A stretch of DNA of 64,000 nucleotides from positions 28,206,069 through 28,270,068 of the forward strand of contig NC_133104.1 in the NCBI RefSeq assembly GCF_022965805.1, read 5' to 3'. The translations under genes and the position numbers were made by a program. This stretch comes from Primulina eburnea (lineage: Eukaryota; Streptophyta; Magnoliopsida; Lamiales; Gesneriaceae). Shown here one piece after another: positions 22,601-32,795 of the stretch (its first letter is position 1; the number at the start of each line of letters is the position of its first letter). The notes beneath the pieces were generated by a model. The model was not told the DNA's origin, ran no database searches, and saw only the letters and a list, made by a program, of their open reading frames with translations.

Positions 22601-23640
22601 TATAGAAGGAAGATGAATAAACTCTTTAAAAATATTTGCTTTTTAAAATTGGTTATCAATCATTTTTAGGCGGTTGAAAGTTTTTCTTGAACGGTTAGAC
22701 ATATGAACAACTTGAAATATGCGCAAACGGTTCAAATTTCTAATGATAGCTTTAGCTGGTTGGCTGGCTTGTTAACAAGAAACGGTTCGAAAAGTAAGTG
22801 CATGCGAATAGTAAAGACACGGGATTTTATAGATGTTCGGAGATAAAAACTCCTACGTCATCCCTTGTTCCTCTTTAGGAAGGATTACACTAAGGCTTTA
22901 CAAACTTATTGCAATAGCCCACTACAATCAAGACTTATCACACTGTCTGTTTTGGAACTATTAGTGATCACTTTACACTTCTGGATTTTAAGAACCCTCG
23001 GTTCACCAGACATGACAATCAATTAAATAACCAAAAGGTTATTGATAAAATAAAACTGTATATTTTGAGTAGCACGAAATTGATCCTTGAATGATCAGAT
23101 ATCTTTCTGCTTAGTGTGTGCTTGATGAGCAATGAAGTATACGAACTTTAAGAGTGCTCAGATCTTTGAGTATGCAAGCTTCAGTAGTATGTCAATCGCG
23201 TGGTTGAAAAGCTTAAAAATGATCGAACTTGTATCAGCATTCTTCAGCTCTTCTTTTATAAGCTATCATTCCAACGGTCAGAAAAGCTGAATAACGCAAA
23301 CCTGTATCGCTGGAATGATGTGTCACTATCAGCTGCAACTACATTAGATGTTGTTCAGCAAACATTTAATGTTCTCTATGCTTGTGTTGCTTTGAAACCC
23401 ATTCCTTGAAGAGTTGCTGCCGAGCATTCCTTTGTGGTGACTGCTATCGTCATCAAAACTTGACGGATGTACAAACAATATTTCTATTCAGGGATAGTGA
23501 GATTAATTCAAATTTTTATCGAGACTCGTGCATGATATGGTTGACTTGTAGCGGTGCAAAACCATTGAATATGTTTGTGAAGACCCAAAATTTTGCATTA
23601 CAAAGAGACAAAGTACCAAATTGATTTTAGTTTTGTATTG
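22601..23640 (-). mobile_element. Copia LTR-like fragment, divergent subfamily, minus strand
   Basis: The block TAGATGTTCGGAGATAAAAA with CTCCTACGTCATCCCTTG (about 22832-22866) matches the corresponding block of the copia LTRs. A TATA-like stretch with TCCAACGGTCAGAAAAG follows at about 23250-23290 in the same relative place. Words such as AACGGTTC replace the AACTGA words found in the other copies. It could be the decayed 3' LTR of the copia element at 26515-49506, but this cannot be shown. Confidence 0.5.
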
Positions 23641-23673
23641 AAGATTAATTATGTCATGGAGGAGAATAAATTA

Positions 23674-23838
23674 CATGCAACCTTTGGTATGAAAGGGGAA
23701 GGCCAAAAGTCACATTGGTCCATAAACCATGCAACCTTTGGTATGGATGGGGAAGGCCAACAGTCACATTGGTGATTAATGTCATAAACCATGCAACCTT
23801 TTTGGTATGGAGGAGGAAGGTCTAAAGTCACATTGGTG
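23674..23838 (+). repeat. Three tandem copies of a 50-60 bp U3-type repeat
   Basis: Copies begin CATGCAACCTTTGGTATG at 23674 and 23728, and CATGCAACCTTTTTGGTATG at 23790. Each continues GG.GAAGG.C.A.AGTCACATTGGT. The array ends directly before a TATA box, the usual place for enhancer repeats of an LTR U3. Confidence 0.85.
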
Positions 23839-23839
23839 C

Positions 23840-23849
23840 CTATAAATAG
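23840..23849 (+). promoter_or_regulatory. TATA box downstream of the U3 repeats
   Basis: CTATAAATAG directly follows the third repeat. Spacing and context suggest an LTR promoter on the plus strand, with the start site about 30 bp further on. Confidence 0.65.
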
Positions 23850-24146
23850 TGGCAAAGGAATGACTAAAATCACACCAAAACAACATCAAAAGTTCTCTCC
23901 AAAAGTTGTAATTTTCGAGTACAAAAATTCTGCCCAATTTCAGAAAGTTTTGGTCATTGTTTTACACTTCCAAATACGATCTCCACAATTCAGAATATAC
24001 CTACACATGTTTGGAGCAACATATCCAAAATTCAGACCGATCCAAAGGTTCAATTAGGCGCAAAAATTTTGCAAGGTGACTGGTTTTTCGGTGTCAAACT
24101 CCAACTTGTTCATTCCAAGATTTTTGGAACAATCTTTCAGGTAAGT
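23850..24146 (+). other. Putative LTR R/U5 leader ending at a consensus splice donor
   Basis: About 290 bp of non-coding sequence after the TATA box, ending in CAGGTAAGT (24138-24146), a perfect plant 5' splice-site consensus. Sequence beyond enters the accessory ORF in antisense. Use of the splice site is inferred only. Confidence 0.4.
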
Positions 24147-25165
24147 GGGATTATATGTTTTAAGGGTTCAGTTGGAATAGCCTTCATTGGGACAGCCTTG
24201 ATAGGCAGTTCAACTCCTGACTGCATTATTCGATCAGTTGGGATGGTTCCTACTGCAGCAGTAGGCTTGGTCTTCGAAGTCTGTGGCTTCTTCACAACTT
24301 TGGGAGAAGGAGTCTTCTCAGAATCGGTTTCGCTGACAATCATCGTGAGCTTGATTGTCTTCTTTTGAGCCTCCTTCCGTGCTTTCTTGACTGATTTGGG
24401 AGCTCCTTCCATCCCAATTTCCTTCTTCACTTGAATGAACTGCTCAGGTTACATGTCCAGTTTCTGCTTAGGTGGCTGGACAGTCTTGGCATTGAATATC
24501 TTTATCTTTGATGACTTTTCTGAGTCATGAGTCATCATTCCTTCAACCTTCAGCACATGGCTGAGCTGCACCGCAAAGCCCTTTGACTGCTTTGATGACT
24601 GAAACATATTCCTCATAATGTGGAAGATTATGTTCCTCCAGTTCATCTTCTTTTCAGCCATGATTGCAGTCATAGCTTGAAACTTCTCTGGAGTGAGGGC
24701 AACAAATGATCCTGCCTTTTCCAAGAGGCCCTTGGCTACAATATCAGCCAACAGTTGTACCTGTGGCTTCATGTTCCTTCTTTGGATCAAAAACTTTGAT
24801 ATTCTGACCAGCAGCAGAGAGGGTAGTTTGCATCTCCTCAATATCGGATTCTTTCACTTTAGAAAGATTAGCTAGCCCATCAGCAGGCAGTTGAAAGAGA
24901 TTGCAGAAGAAATCCTCCTCAATGATCAGCAACTGACCATTTACAGTCGACGCAATACTGCCTTCTTGAGTGACAGAGCGGTGGTATAGAGTTCTTGAAC
25001 CTCTTTAACATAAATTTCTTGGCAAGATAATCCTAGAAATTGCTTCAAACCGGCTGCTTCTAGTTTCAAAAATACTTTCTTGACTCCATCGTCCTTTACA
25101 GTGAAAAATGAGTCGAAGTCAATTGCCATAGCGTTCATGAGGTGAGCTGAGATCTGGTTTGCCAT
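24137..25165 (-). pseudogene. Retroelement accessory ORF, N-terminal and middle part, broken
   Basis: Successive minus-strand frames (25165-24941, 24932-24744, 24841-24449 and 24430-24137) together read as one protein with several frameshifts. The N-terminus has FLKLEAAGLKQFLGLS and EEDFFCNLFQLPADGLANL. The middle has FQAMTAIMAEKKMNWRNI and QLSHVLKVEG. A lysine-rich tail has SDSEK-like TDSEKTPSPK. I recall similar proteins in great numbers in Lamiales genomes, annotated under many wrong names and linked to LTR elements. Their function is unknown. The same family recurs at 59919-61013. It lies downstream of the copia pol on the same strand, but the C-terminal part is inverted (25759-26214). 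Confidence 0.6.
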
Positions 25166-25758
25166 TAGATTGATGAAAATCTGCGAAAAACAGTATGTTG
25201 TGGATAGAATTTGCTCTGAATGCTTGAATGTGCGCGTAAGAAGAAAAACTGAATGAAGCGGGTATAGTACTAATGTAGATGACTATTCAAATTATTGGAC
25301 ACGTGTTAGTCCAGAAAAATTTGAATAGAAAACGTGTGTACATGTGGTAAAATCGTGTGTAAAATATTAATGGATTACATGGGTCCACGTTCCAAAATAC
25401 TATTCAATGAAAGACATCATTTAATGCTTAGACAAACAGTCACGTCATTTAATATAGAATATTAATCGAATTATCAGTTAACATATTTGAAAAGATCAGT
25501 TAGATCAACAGCTGAATGACCAGTTGAGAACATAGTCAGTTTAGTTGAAGACTTACTGACTATTGTCTTCTCAGTTAAATTTTCGAATTGACATTCCCCC
25601 TTAATAAATGCATATAATTTAGAGAAAGGGTAAGAAAAACTCAGTCTGTGGGAGTCAAAAGACGGTTCGGTTGACTTGAGTCTCTTCATCTTCTTCAATA
25701 TTAAATGAGACCTGTTTATAAGTAAAATGAAAACAATATTAGATAATAACAGTTCAAT
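25166..25758. other. Spacer between the opposed halves of the accessory ORF
   Basis: About 590 bp with many CAGTT and AACTGA words and no coding content. One half of the accessory ORF lies on each side, in opposite orientation, so an inversion breakpoint is probably inside or at the edge of this spacer. Confidence 0.45.
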
Positions 25759-26214
25759 ATGTCAAGTGTGTCTGGTTTGTCCAGTGAGTCTGATTCAATC
25801 ATTTCAGATGCCTGCAGCAGCAATTATCACATATTGGCACAAAGAGCACGAGAACTGGAAGATGTGAGGAAAGACATCAAAGAATTTGTCTGGTTGAAGG
25901 TGATGTCTTCTTGGAATAAAGTCCAAGATCTTCAGTTTATACGGAGACACGGTTCAGTTCCCACTGCTCAACAAGGAGATTTAGCAAGAAAGTACTTCAG
26001 GCGTTTTAACGTCCGTCACATTTCTTAGCTTGTCACTGATATAGTTTTGTGGCATGTGATGCTGTGGAAAGAATGACATCAGTTTGAAAAGGTCTCTAAT
26101 TTTGAATTTGTCAGAGAAATTCATAGCCAAGAACTTGTAGATTGGTTAAATGATTGGCAAGAAGCTGTAGGAAGAGCACTGAACAATGTTGTATGGATTC
26201 GATTTGATGCTTAA
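25759..26214 (+). pseudogene. Retroelement accessory ORF, C-terminal part
   Basis: The 89-codon frame (25759-26028) reads RARELEDVRKDIKEFVWLK and LQFIRRHGSVPTAQQGDL. After a stop at 26026-26028, related sequence continues in frame with further stops to 26214 (VDWLNDWQEAVGRALNNV). The IKEFVWLKV...W segment resembles IKEYVELKMEHFDEW of the copy near 60560-60610, which supports assignment to the C-terminal half of the same family. It is antisense to the copia pol beside it. Confidence 0.5.
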
Positions 26215-26264
26215 TGAAATCTTGTTTTTCATCATTGTTTTCTCTTTACTTTCTGCAAAAATTT

Positions 26265-26500
26265 CACTTTCATCAGTTGATAAACAATTAACTAACTAAA
26301 TACAATAACTGATAAATTAATAACTGACATCAGTTGACAGACAATGAGCGAACTGAATATCATAACTGATATGACCAACTGAAGTCAGTTGACACACAGT
26401 CAAAGAACTGAACAAGTGAAATGACGAATGAGTAACTGATATCAGTTGATAAACATTTAAATAATGAATGACAAACTGAATGAACAGCAACTCACAAAGC
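26265..26500. repeat. AACTGATATCAGTT dyad-rich tract
   Basis: About ten copies of AACTGA or its complement TCAGTT, several fused into palindromes such as ACTGATATCAGTTGA (near 26432), at about 25-40 bp intervals. The same words are scattered through the copia LTRs. It lies between the copia pol stop and the accessory ORF. Confidence 0.7.
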
Positions 26501-26514
26501 AGCAATAAAACTGA

Positions 26515-27150
26515 TTAAGATAAATCAATTAAACCAAGTATATTGTGAAAGTGAGAAAACTTTGTCTCTACCAATGGCTTTGTGAAGATGTCAGTAGCTT
26601 GTTGTTCAGTTGACACATATTCCAGTCTGATAGCTTTCTTCAGAGCATGATCTCTGATGAAGTGATGTCTGGCATCAATGTGCTTGGTCCTTGAGTGAAG
26701 AACTGGATTATAAGTTATTGAAATCGTGCTTGTACTGTCACAAAATATGGGAGATTCTTTAGCATCAACTCCATAATCTTTCAGTAGTTGCTGAATCCAG
26801 AGCAGTTGGACACAGCAGCTTCCAGCAGCAAGATATTCTGCTTCAGTTGTGGAAGTGGCTATGGTTGTTTGCTTCTTGCTGAACCAAGAGATCAGTCTGT
26901 CTCCTAGAAACTGACATGATCCACTGGTGCTTTTACGATCTAGCTTATATCCAACATAATCTGTATCTGAATATCCAACTAAATTGAAAGAAAGGTTTTT
27001 AGCGTACCATAATCCCACATTTCGAGTGCCTTTTAAATATTTTAAAATTCTTCTGGCAACAGTAAAATGCAATTGCTTAGGATTTGCTTGAAATCTAGCA
27101 CACATGCAAACAACAAACACAATATCAGGACGACTAGCAGTTAGGTACAA
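26515..27150 (-). pseudogene. Copia A RNase H region
   Basis: 211 codons starting in the RT/RNase H linker (LTASRPDIVFVVCM). It contains the conserved GYSDTDYVG (first catalytic D; usual form DADWAG), STSGSCQFLG, TTEAEYLAAGSC (catalytic E), CDSTSTISI (catalytic D) and RTKHIDARHHFIRD. The protein degrades the RNA strand of the RNA/DNA hybrid. It ends at a natural stop after LGLIDLS. A short gap with a frame change separates it from the reverse transcriptase part upstream. Confidence 0.88.
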
Positions 27151-27216
27151 TAATGAACCTATTAAACCTCTGTAGAATGACGTCTCAACTGATATTCACC
27201 CTTGATCATTGTCCAG

Positions 27217-27846
27217 TTAAACTGATAAACTCATGGGAGTGCTTGTAACTGAACATGTTTTCATGCCAAATTTCTTGAGCAATTCCTTCGTGTATTTGGT
27301 CTGACTGATAAAAATACCAATATCCAGTTGTTTCACTTGCAAACCAAGGAAAAATGTCATTTCACACATCATGCTCATCTCAAATTTGTCATGCATTAAC
27401 TTGGCAAACTTCTCACATAATTTGGGGTTAGCTGACCCAAATATAATATCGTCAACATAAATTTGCACAAATAAAATATGATCATTCTTAGAAAATTTGA
27501 ACAATGTCTTTTCAACTGATCCAACAGTAAAATCATGATCAGTTAAGAATTTTGAAGGTGTCTCATACCAAGCTCTTGGAGCTTGTTTAAGACCATATAA
27601 AGTTTTGTTCAAATGATAGACATGATCAGGAAAAGAGTGATTGATAAAACCTGGAGGTTGTTCAACATACACTTCTTCTTGCAACTGACCATTCAGAAAT
27701 GCACTTTTTACATTCATTTGATAAACCTTGAAGTTCTTTAATGATGCATAGGCAAAAAACATTCTGATTGCTTCCAGTCTTGCAACTGGTGCATATGTTT
27801 CATCATAGTCAATTCCTTCTTCCTGCCTATATGCTTGTGCTACCAA
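27217..27846 (-). pseudogene. Copia A reverse transcriptase core
   Basis: 209 codons beginning at [20 protein letters not shown], a phrase found just before the palm domain of copia reverse transcriptases. [20 protein letters not shown] contains V where the first catalytic D is usual (consensus VKSAFLNG is itself the D-variant motif DVKSAFLNG, here preceded by MN instead of D). [12 protein letters not shown] and the catalytic IYVDDIIFG follow. FFLGLQVKQ marks the connection region. N in place of D before VKSAF would remove one of the three metal-binding residues. It is separated from the integrase by a stop-filled stretch. Confidence 0.85.
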
Positions 27847-28519
27847 TCTTGCTTTGTTGCGTGCAACTGAACCATCTTCGTTCAGTTTATTTCTGAATAA
27901 CTATTTTGTACCTACAATTGTTTTGCAAATTGGTCTTGGAACTAAGTCCCAGACATTGTTATGGGTAAACTGATTTAGCTCCTCTTGCATAACATTTTTA
28001 TCCAGTTAGGATCAGCAAAGGCCTCATCAGTTTTCTTTGGTTCCAGTTGTGAGACAAAAGCATAATGAATAAACAAATTAAGCATTTGTTTTCTTGTTCT
28101 TACGGGTCAGATGGATTACATATCATCAGTTCTGGTGGATGTGATTTCTTCCATCTAAATTCAGTGTTTGCTTCCATATCAGCAAATTTTTTTGTTGGCA
28201 ACTAAATGTTTTCAGTTGGAGCTGTATCAGTTGGTAACTGAAAATCATTTGTTTCCACCACCAACTGATTATGAGGAGCAGGTTCATGTTCAACTATTTG
28301 ATCTAGTATATCTAGTTTAGGTGTTTGAATGATATTTTTGTTGATATGATTTTCTTCTTCACTTTCATCCTCCAAACTGATCTCTGTAAATCGATCAACT
28401 AGCTCAACTGGATCAGTTGGCTTATCAGTTATTACAGTTTCATCAAAAACAACATGGATAGATTCTTCAACATTGAAAGAGCTTTTATTAAAAATTCTGT
28501 ACGCTTTACTAACTGATGA
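27847..28519 (-). pseudogene. Degenerate integrase-RT linker of copia A
   Basis: About 670 bp. Reading on the minus strand shows acidic, proline-containing linker residues (VELVDRFTEISLEDESEEEN) typical of the variable copia region between integrase and reverse transcriptase. Multiple stops and frame changes follow towards 27850. No separate gene is present. Confidence 0.6.
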
Positions 28520-29284
28520 TTATCCAAGAAATATTCTCTTTGCTGATTTAGCATAAAAAGCTTTTAACTGATTTTTGCCATTATCGAGAATAAAACATCT
28601 GTAGTCGAATATTTTGAAGTAGGAAACCACACTTTTTCGTCTATGCCAGATCTCATATGGTGTTTTCACATGATTCTTATTAATCATTGGTCTGTTCTGA
28701 GTATAACACGCATTTTTTACTGCTTCAGCCCAAAACCTTTGAGAAATACCAGAATCAGCAAGCATTGTTCTAGCAGCTTCTTTAAGGGTCCGATTTCTTC
28801 TCTGAGCTACACCATTTTGCTGAGGTGTTCTAGCTGCTGAGAGCTCATGCTTGATTCCATTATTTTCTAAAAATGTTGAAAGATTTTGATTGATGAATAC
28901 AGTCCCTCTGTCAGACTTTATTCGATTAATCCCAATTGATTTTTCATTTAAAAATCTTTTGAAGAGCTTAATCAGTTGTGCACCAGTTTGGTCTTTTGAT
29001 TTGATAAAAATTACCCAATTAAATCTTGAAAAGTCATCCACAGCTAGAGTGTATTTCATTCTCCCTAAACTCATGACTGATATTGGACCAAAAAGATCCA
29101 TGTGCAACAGTTCTAAGCATCGGGAAGCTGATTTACATCCTCGGTTTTTGAATGAAGATCTTACTTGTTTTCCAAACTGACATGCTGAACAAATTTTATC
29201 TTTTGAAATATCTATTTTTGGCAAACCAGTTACAAGATTGTGGTTACTCAGATAGGCAATATATTTAAAGTTTAAGTGGTTCAA
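28520..29284 (-). pseudogene. Copia A integrase, catalytic E replaced by Q
   Basis: 254 codons. CSACQFGKQ is the end of the zinc-binding module. The core has D in LLHMDLFGP and D in RIKSDRGTVF. At the third catalytic place the sequence is TPQQNGVAQRRNRTL where copia integrases have GV.ER.NRTL, so E is replaced by Q. Downstream AARTMLADSGISQRFWAEAV and RPMINKNHVKTPYEIWHRRK are conserved copia positions. The frame ends after AKSAKRIFLG at a stop near 28520. The E to Q change alone should inactivate strand transfer. Confidence 0.9.
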
Positions 29285-29715
29285 TCTCTTATGTCATAAC
29301 CAGTGTTTGGAAGATTTGGAAGCAATAAAACAAACTGGTGCAATGCATAAGGTTGTTCAGTCCAACTGACTTTGTAAGTATTACCACAACGATTTCCAGT
29401 TAGGATGACCTCATCAGTTGAGTCTCTAACCGAACACGTGTATCTGTCAAACTGAACTGAGAAATTATTGTCGCATAACTGACTGATGCTTATCAAGTTA
29501 TACTTCAAATTCTCCACTAGCAAAACATCTTTAATTGCAAAGTTACCATGGATAAGCTTACCCTTAGCCACAGTTTTACCTTTGGAATTGTCTCCAAAAC
29601 TTATGTTTGGTCTAGTATATTTGATCAGTTGAGATAGAAAACTTGCATCTCCTGCCATATGTCGTGAACAACCACTATCTAGATACAAAGTTGATTCTTT
29701 GCTTGTACCTGTTAC
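29281..29715 (-). pseudogene. Copia A protease end and GAG-pre-integrase domain
   Basis: YLDSGCSRHMAGD is the aspartic protease active-site region (D-S-G). LENLKYNLISISQLCDNNFS follows as VENLKYNLIS, the GAG-pre-integrase signature. A frameshift near 29290 joins it to the integrase frame (MNHLNFKYIAYLSNHN). The protease processes Gag and Pol; the upstream part towards 30111 is degenerate. Confidence 0.82.
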
Positions 29716-30111
29716 CTACAATCACACATAGTATATAATTTTGGTACCCATATTCATTTGGGTCCCAAACTGATTAGTCCTTTAGGAACCCAGACTTGAA
29801 TCAGTCTAACTGATTTCCCAGTTACTGTGTTCCAAATGGGTTTTCTCGAATTTTTGGCAATATGTGTGATGTGAGGATGAGAGAGTATGATTTGTATCCT
29901 TTTTCAACTGACTATTCTTTTGATATCGTTTCTGAACTGGCTTACAGTTGTAGTAATTGTAATATCCATTCTTTGAGTACTGATTTTTGTGACTAGGCCA
30001 TTTAGGTGACTAGTTTCTTGTATCAGTTGGACTCTCAGAGCTATATCCACTACCATGTTGTTTGCCTTTGTTCTTACTTTCAATCAATTGAACATCTGAT
30101 TTACTATGTTC
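29716..30111 (-). other. Degenerate gag-protease linker of copia A
   Basis: About 400 bp homologous to the linker repeated in the 51996-58137 array (TTTGGTACCCA, GTCCTTTAGGAACCCAGACTT, TTCTGAACTGGCTTACAGTT on the plus strand). It holds stops and no intact frame. Confidence 0.7.
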
Positions 30112-30896
30112 TCAAAATTCATTTACCATGGTTGATTTTACAAAGGTAATGTACTTTTCTTTGCTTTTATTCAACTTTGGTTGAGCATCACTTGCAGAAT
30201 TTTCATCAAAACTGTTAAAACCTAAACCGGTTTTATCATCAACTGATTTTTGAGAATTCTGCATTTCAGTCAATGCAAATGAAGACTTGTTCCAAACTTG
30301 AATCAGTTCAGTATGTTTTGAAATCTCTGTTTTTAACTGACATATCAAAGCTTGAATTTCATTCATTTCATCTTTTTGTTGTGCAATATCCCTTTTCAGA
30401 CTCAACAGTTCAACTAACTCAGCAGTTTCTGTCTGGTTGTCATTGGGATCAGTTTGCTCAGGTGGTAATAAGTTCCTCACGAGTGAAATCAGTAGAGCTG
30501 AAGTCAAATACATGTTCACTTGCTGACTCCAGTTCAGCATCATCTGCCATTAAGCACTTGACTTCCTCTTCATCATCACTTGAACTGCTCGGACTTTCTC
30601 ATCACTGTCATTTTCACCCCACTTTGATTTGCTCTCTTTAGCCAAAAGCACTTCCTGCTTTTTCTTGAATGATTTCTTATCATCCTTGGTCCTTCTTTTG
30701 TGCTCAAAGGGCTTCTCTTATCAGTTGATACTAGACTGTCCTTTTTTGTCTTGGACAATCTGCTATGAGATGACCAGATTTTTTCCACAGTTGTAGCAAA
30801 CATAGGATTCTTCTTTGGATTGGTTCTTCTGATATTGCTTCTGGAAGTTTTCTTGATTCCTCCTCATGAGCCTCCCAAATTTCTTGACATACAATG
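30112..30896 (-). pseudogene. Copia A gag, C-terminal half
   Basis: Frames at 30543-30112 and 30803-30576 hold the coiled-coil-like segment LLSLKRDIAQQKDEMNEI and a zinc-knuckle position that is frame-damaged (FATTVEKIWSSHSRLSKTKK). The upstream edge at 30896 is the insertion point of the chromovirus-like solo LTR: the coding sequence resumes at 47754 across the target duplication CAATG. The matching region of copia B is amplified four-fold at 51996-58137. Confidence 0.78.
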
Positions 30897-32795
30897 TGTA
30901 ACGCTCCGAAAATTTAAAAGTCCACGCAAACCGCATGCATGCAATTATTAATTTCCTAGTGTATTACAATTAATTGTTTTAATTGTATAAATTAATTATG
31001 TTGTACATATTTGCATGTTTAAAATATATTTTTCTACAATGTTGCATACAAATGTATTTTTAAAGGTTATTCGAGTTGCGATCGTGGAACGGAGACCGAT
31101 GGCTGAAAAATAAAAAATGTTTTTATTAAATAATTGTTTTTAATTATTTAAAATATGATTGTGGGTTTTTCTGATTTTTGAAAATAAGGGGTTTTGAGGT
31201 GATTTTATAAGCCGGGACGGAAATTTTATCGGTATTGGTTTTTCAACAAAAATACGAACTTTTTGGCAACCCGGCTATTAAATTCACAAACTTATTTTTA
31301 CCAAAACTATTTTAATATTCTAATTAAATCCTAATTAAGATTAATGGGCCTAAAACTTATGTGTAATAGGCCTAAGCCTTAATTAGTGAATTAATTTCTA
31401 TATAATAAGTTAAAAATCACCCCAATTCCTATTCTAGTCTCGGCCACTTTATGAAATTTCAACCAATAACTCTCCCCACCATACAAACACACAACAACAC
31501 GTCAAAGGCAAGGAGGAATTTTCGAGAATAGCTTAAGCAATAATCAAGCCAAGGTTCTTGTCCGTTCTTCGCAAATCGCCAACAATTTTTTGTGCGTTAT
31601 TTACGCAAAGGAACGCCTATTCTTCCCTTCAAACCATCATCACATCATATTTTATTTTTATGCATGAAAATTTTGGAAAACAAGTGACAATTTGAATTAT
31701 TTTCATTTTTATGCAATCCATGAAATTCCAAGCATGATTTTGATCCAAAATTTTGTCGTTTACATGTATATACAGGCTGCCATGATATAGGTTATGTTTA
31801 GGCATGATTTTACACGGTATTTATAGTCCTAGATAATCACCTTAACACCACACACGCAATAGAACACGTACAAGCTGTGCAGCAACTTGCTGTCATGGAG
31901 CAAAGGGGTTCAGTTTTATTGTTGCAGGGGCTAGGGCTTGGTTGGCTGGTTCCAGAGGCTAGCCAAGGTCGTGGGTGAGTCAGGGAGAGAGTCCTAGCCA
32001 TGCTAGGGCTCGCACTCAAGGGCAGGGAAGGAGTCCTAGCAAGCTAGGACTCCCACCCGAGAATCAAGGGGAATTGCGTGCAGGGCTCTGGCTTGTTGCA
32101 GGCTGGTGGGCGCGGTCCAGGGGGCCTGGGCTGGGTCAGGTCTAGTTCTTAGGGTCCTTAAGGGGTGCACAATAGTTTGGTTCGGTGGTTGGGTTCGTTG
32201 GTAGGGGCAAGGAAGCTTGATCAAGAGTCCTTGTCCAACAAGGATTTCTCAGCCAGCTTATGGTAGAGGAGTAGGGGGCTAGTTTTTTTTGTTTGGGTTG
32301 TTTTCCGTGGGATCTTTGGTCTAGTAGGGTACTTTAGGATTTTGGTAAAGTTTTGGATCAACATGGTTCGGGGGTAACTCGTGAAAATCAAGAGATGGCT
32401 CGGGGTCGACGATTTTGGGTCATTAGGGTTTTTAAAACTTGGGAAAATTGAAAAATGGCACCGGGGTCGAGACGTGTTTCATAAGGGCTAAAATAATATA
32501 AAAGACTAAATTTAGAATTTAGGAATTTTATATTAAAGTTTGGGATTTTTGGAATTAAAACGTCCAATTACGAATTTATTTAAAAAGCCTCGTTTTTAAG
32601 CTAAATAAAATTATGAGAATTTTAATTTAGGCTTAAGTAATATTTGGGATATGTTAGAGTCAAGAATATCAAGAAAATGTCAAAAATGTAAAACGTCACG
32701 TCCAGGGGTAAAACAGTCTTTTTACACCAGAAAATTAGTAAACGTCATGGCAGTGCCATATTTGCTGTTTTATATGCTAATATGATTATGTAACA

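Noticed and set aside
31837..32224. Minus-strand frames of about 60 codons in the GC-richer part of the solo LTR
   Set aside because: The sequence recurs in other LTR copies without an open frame.
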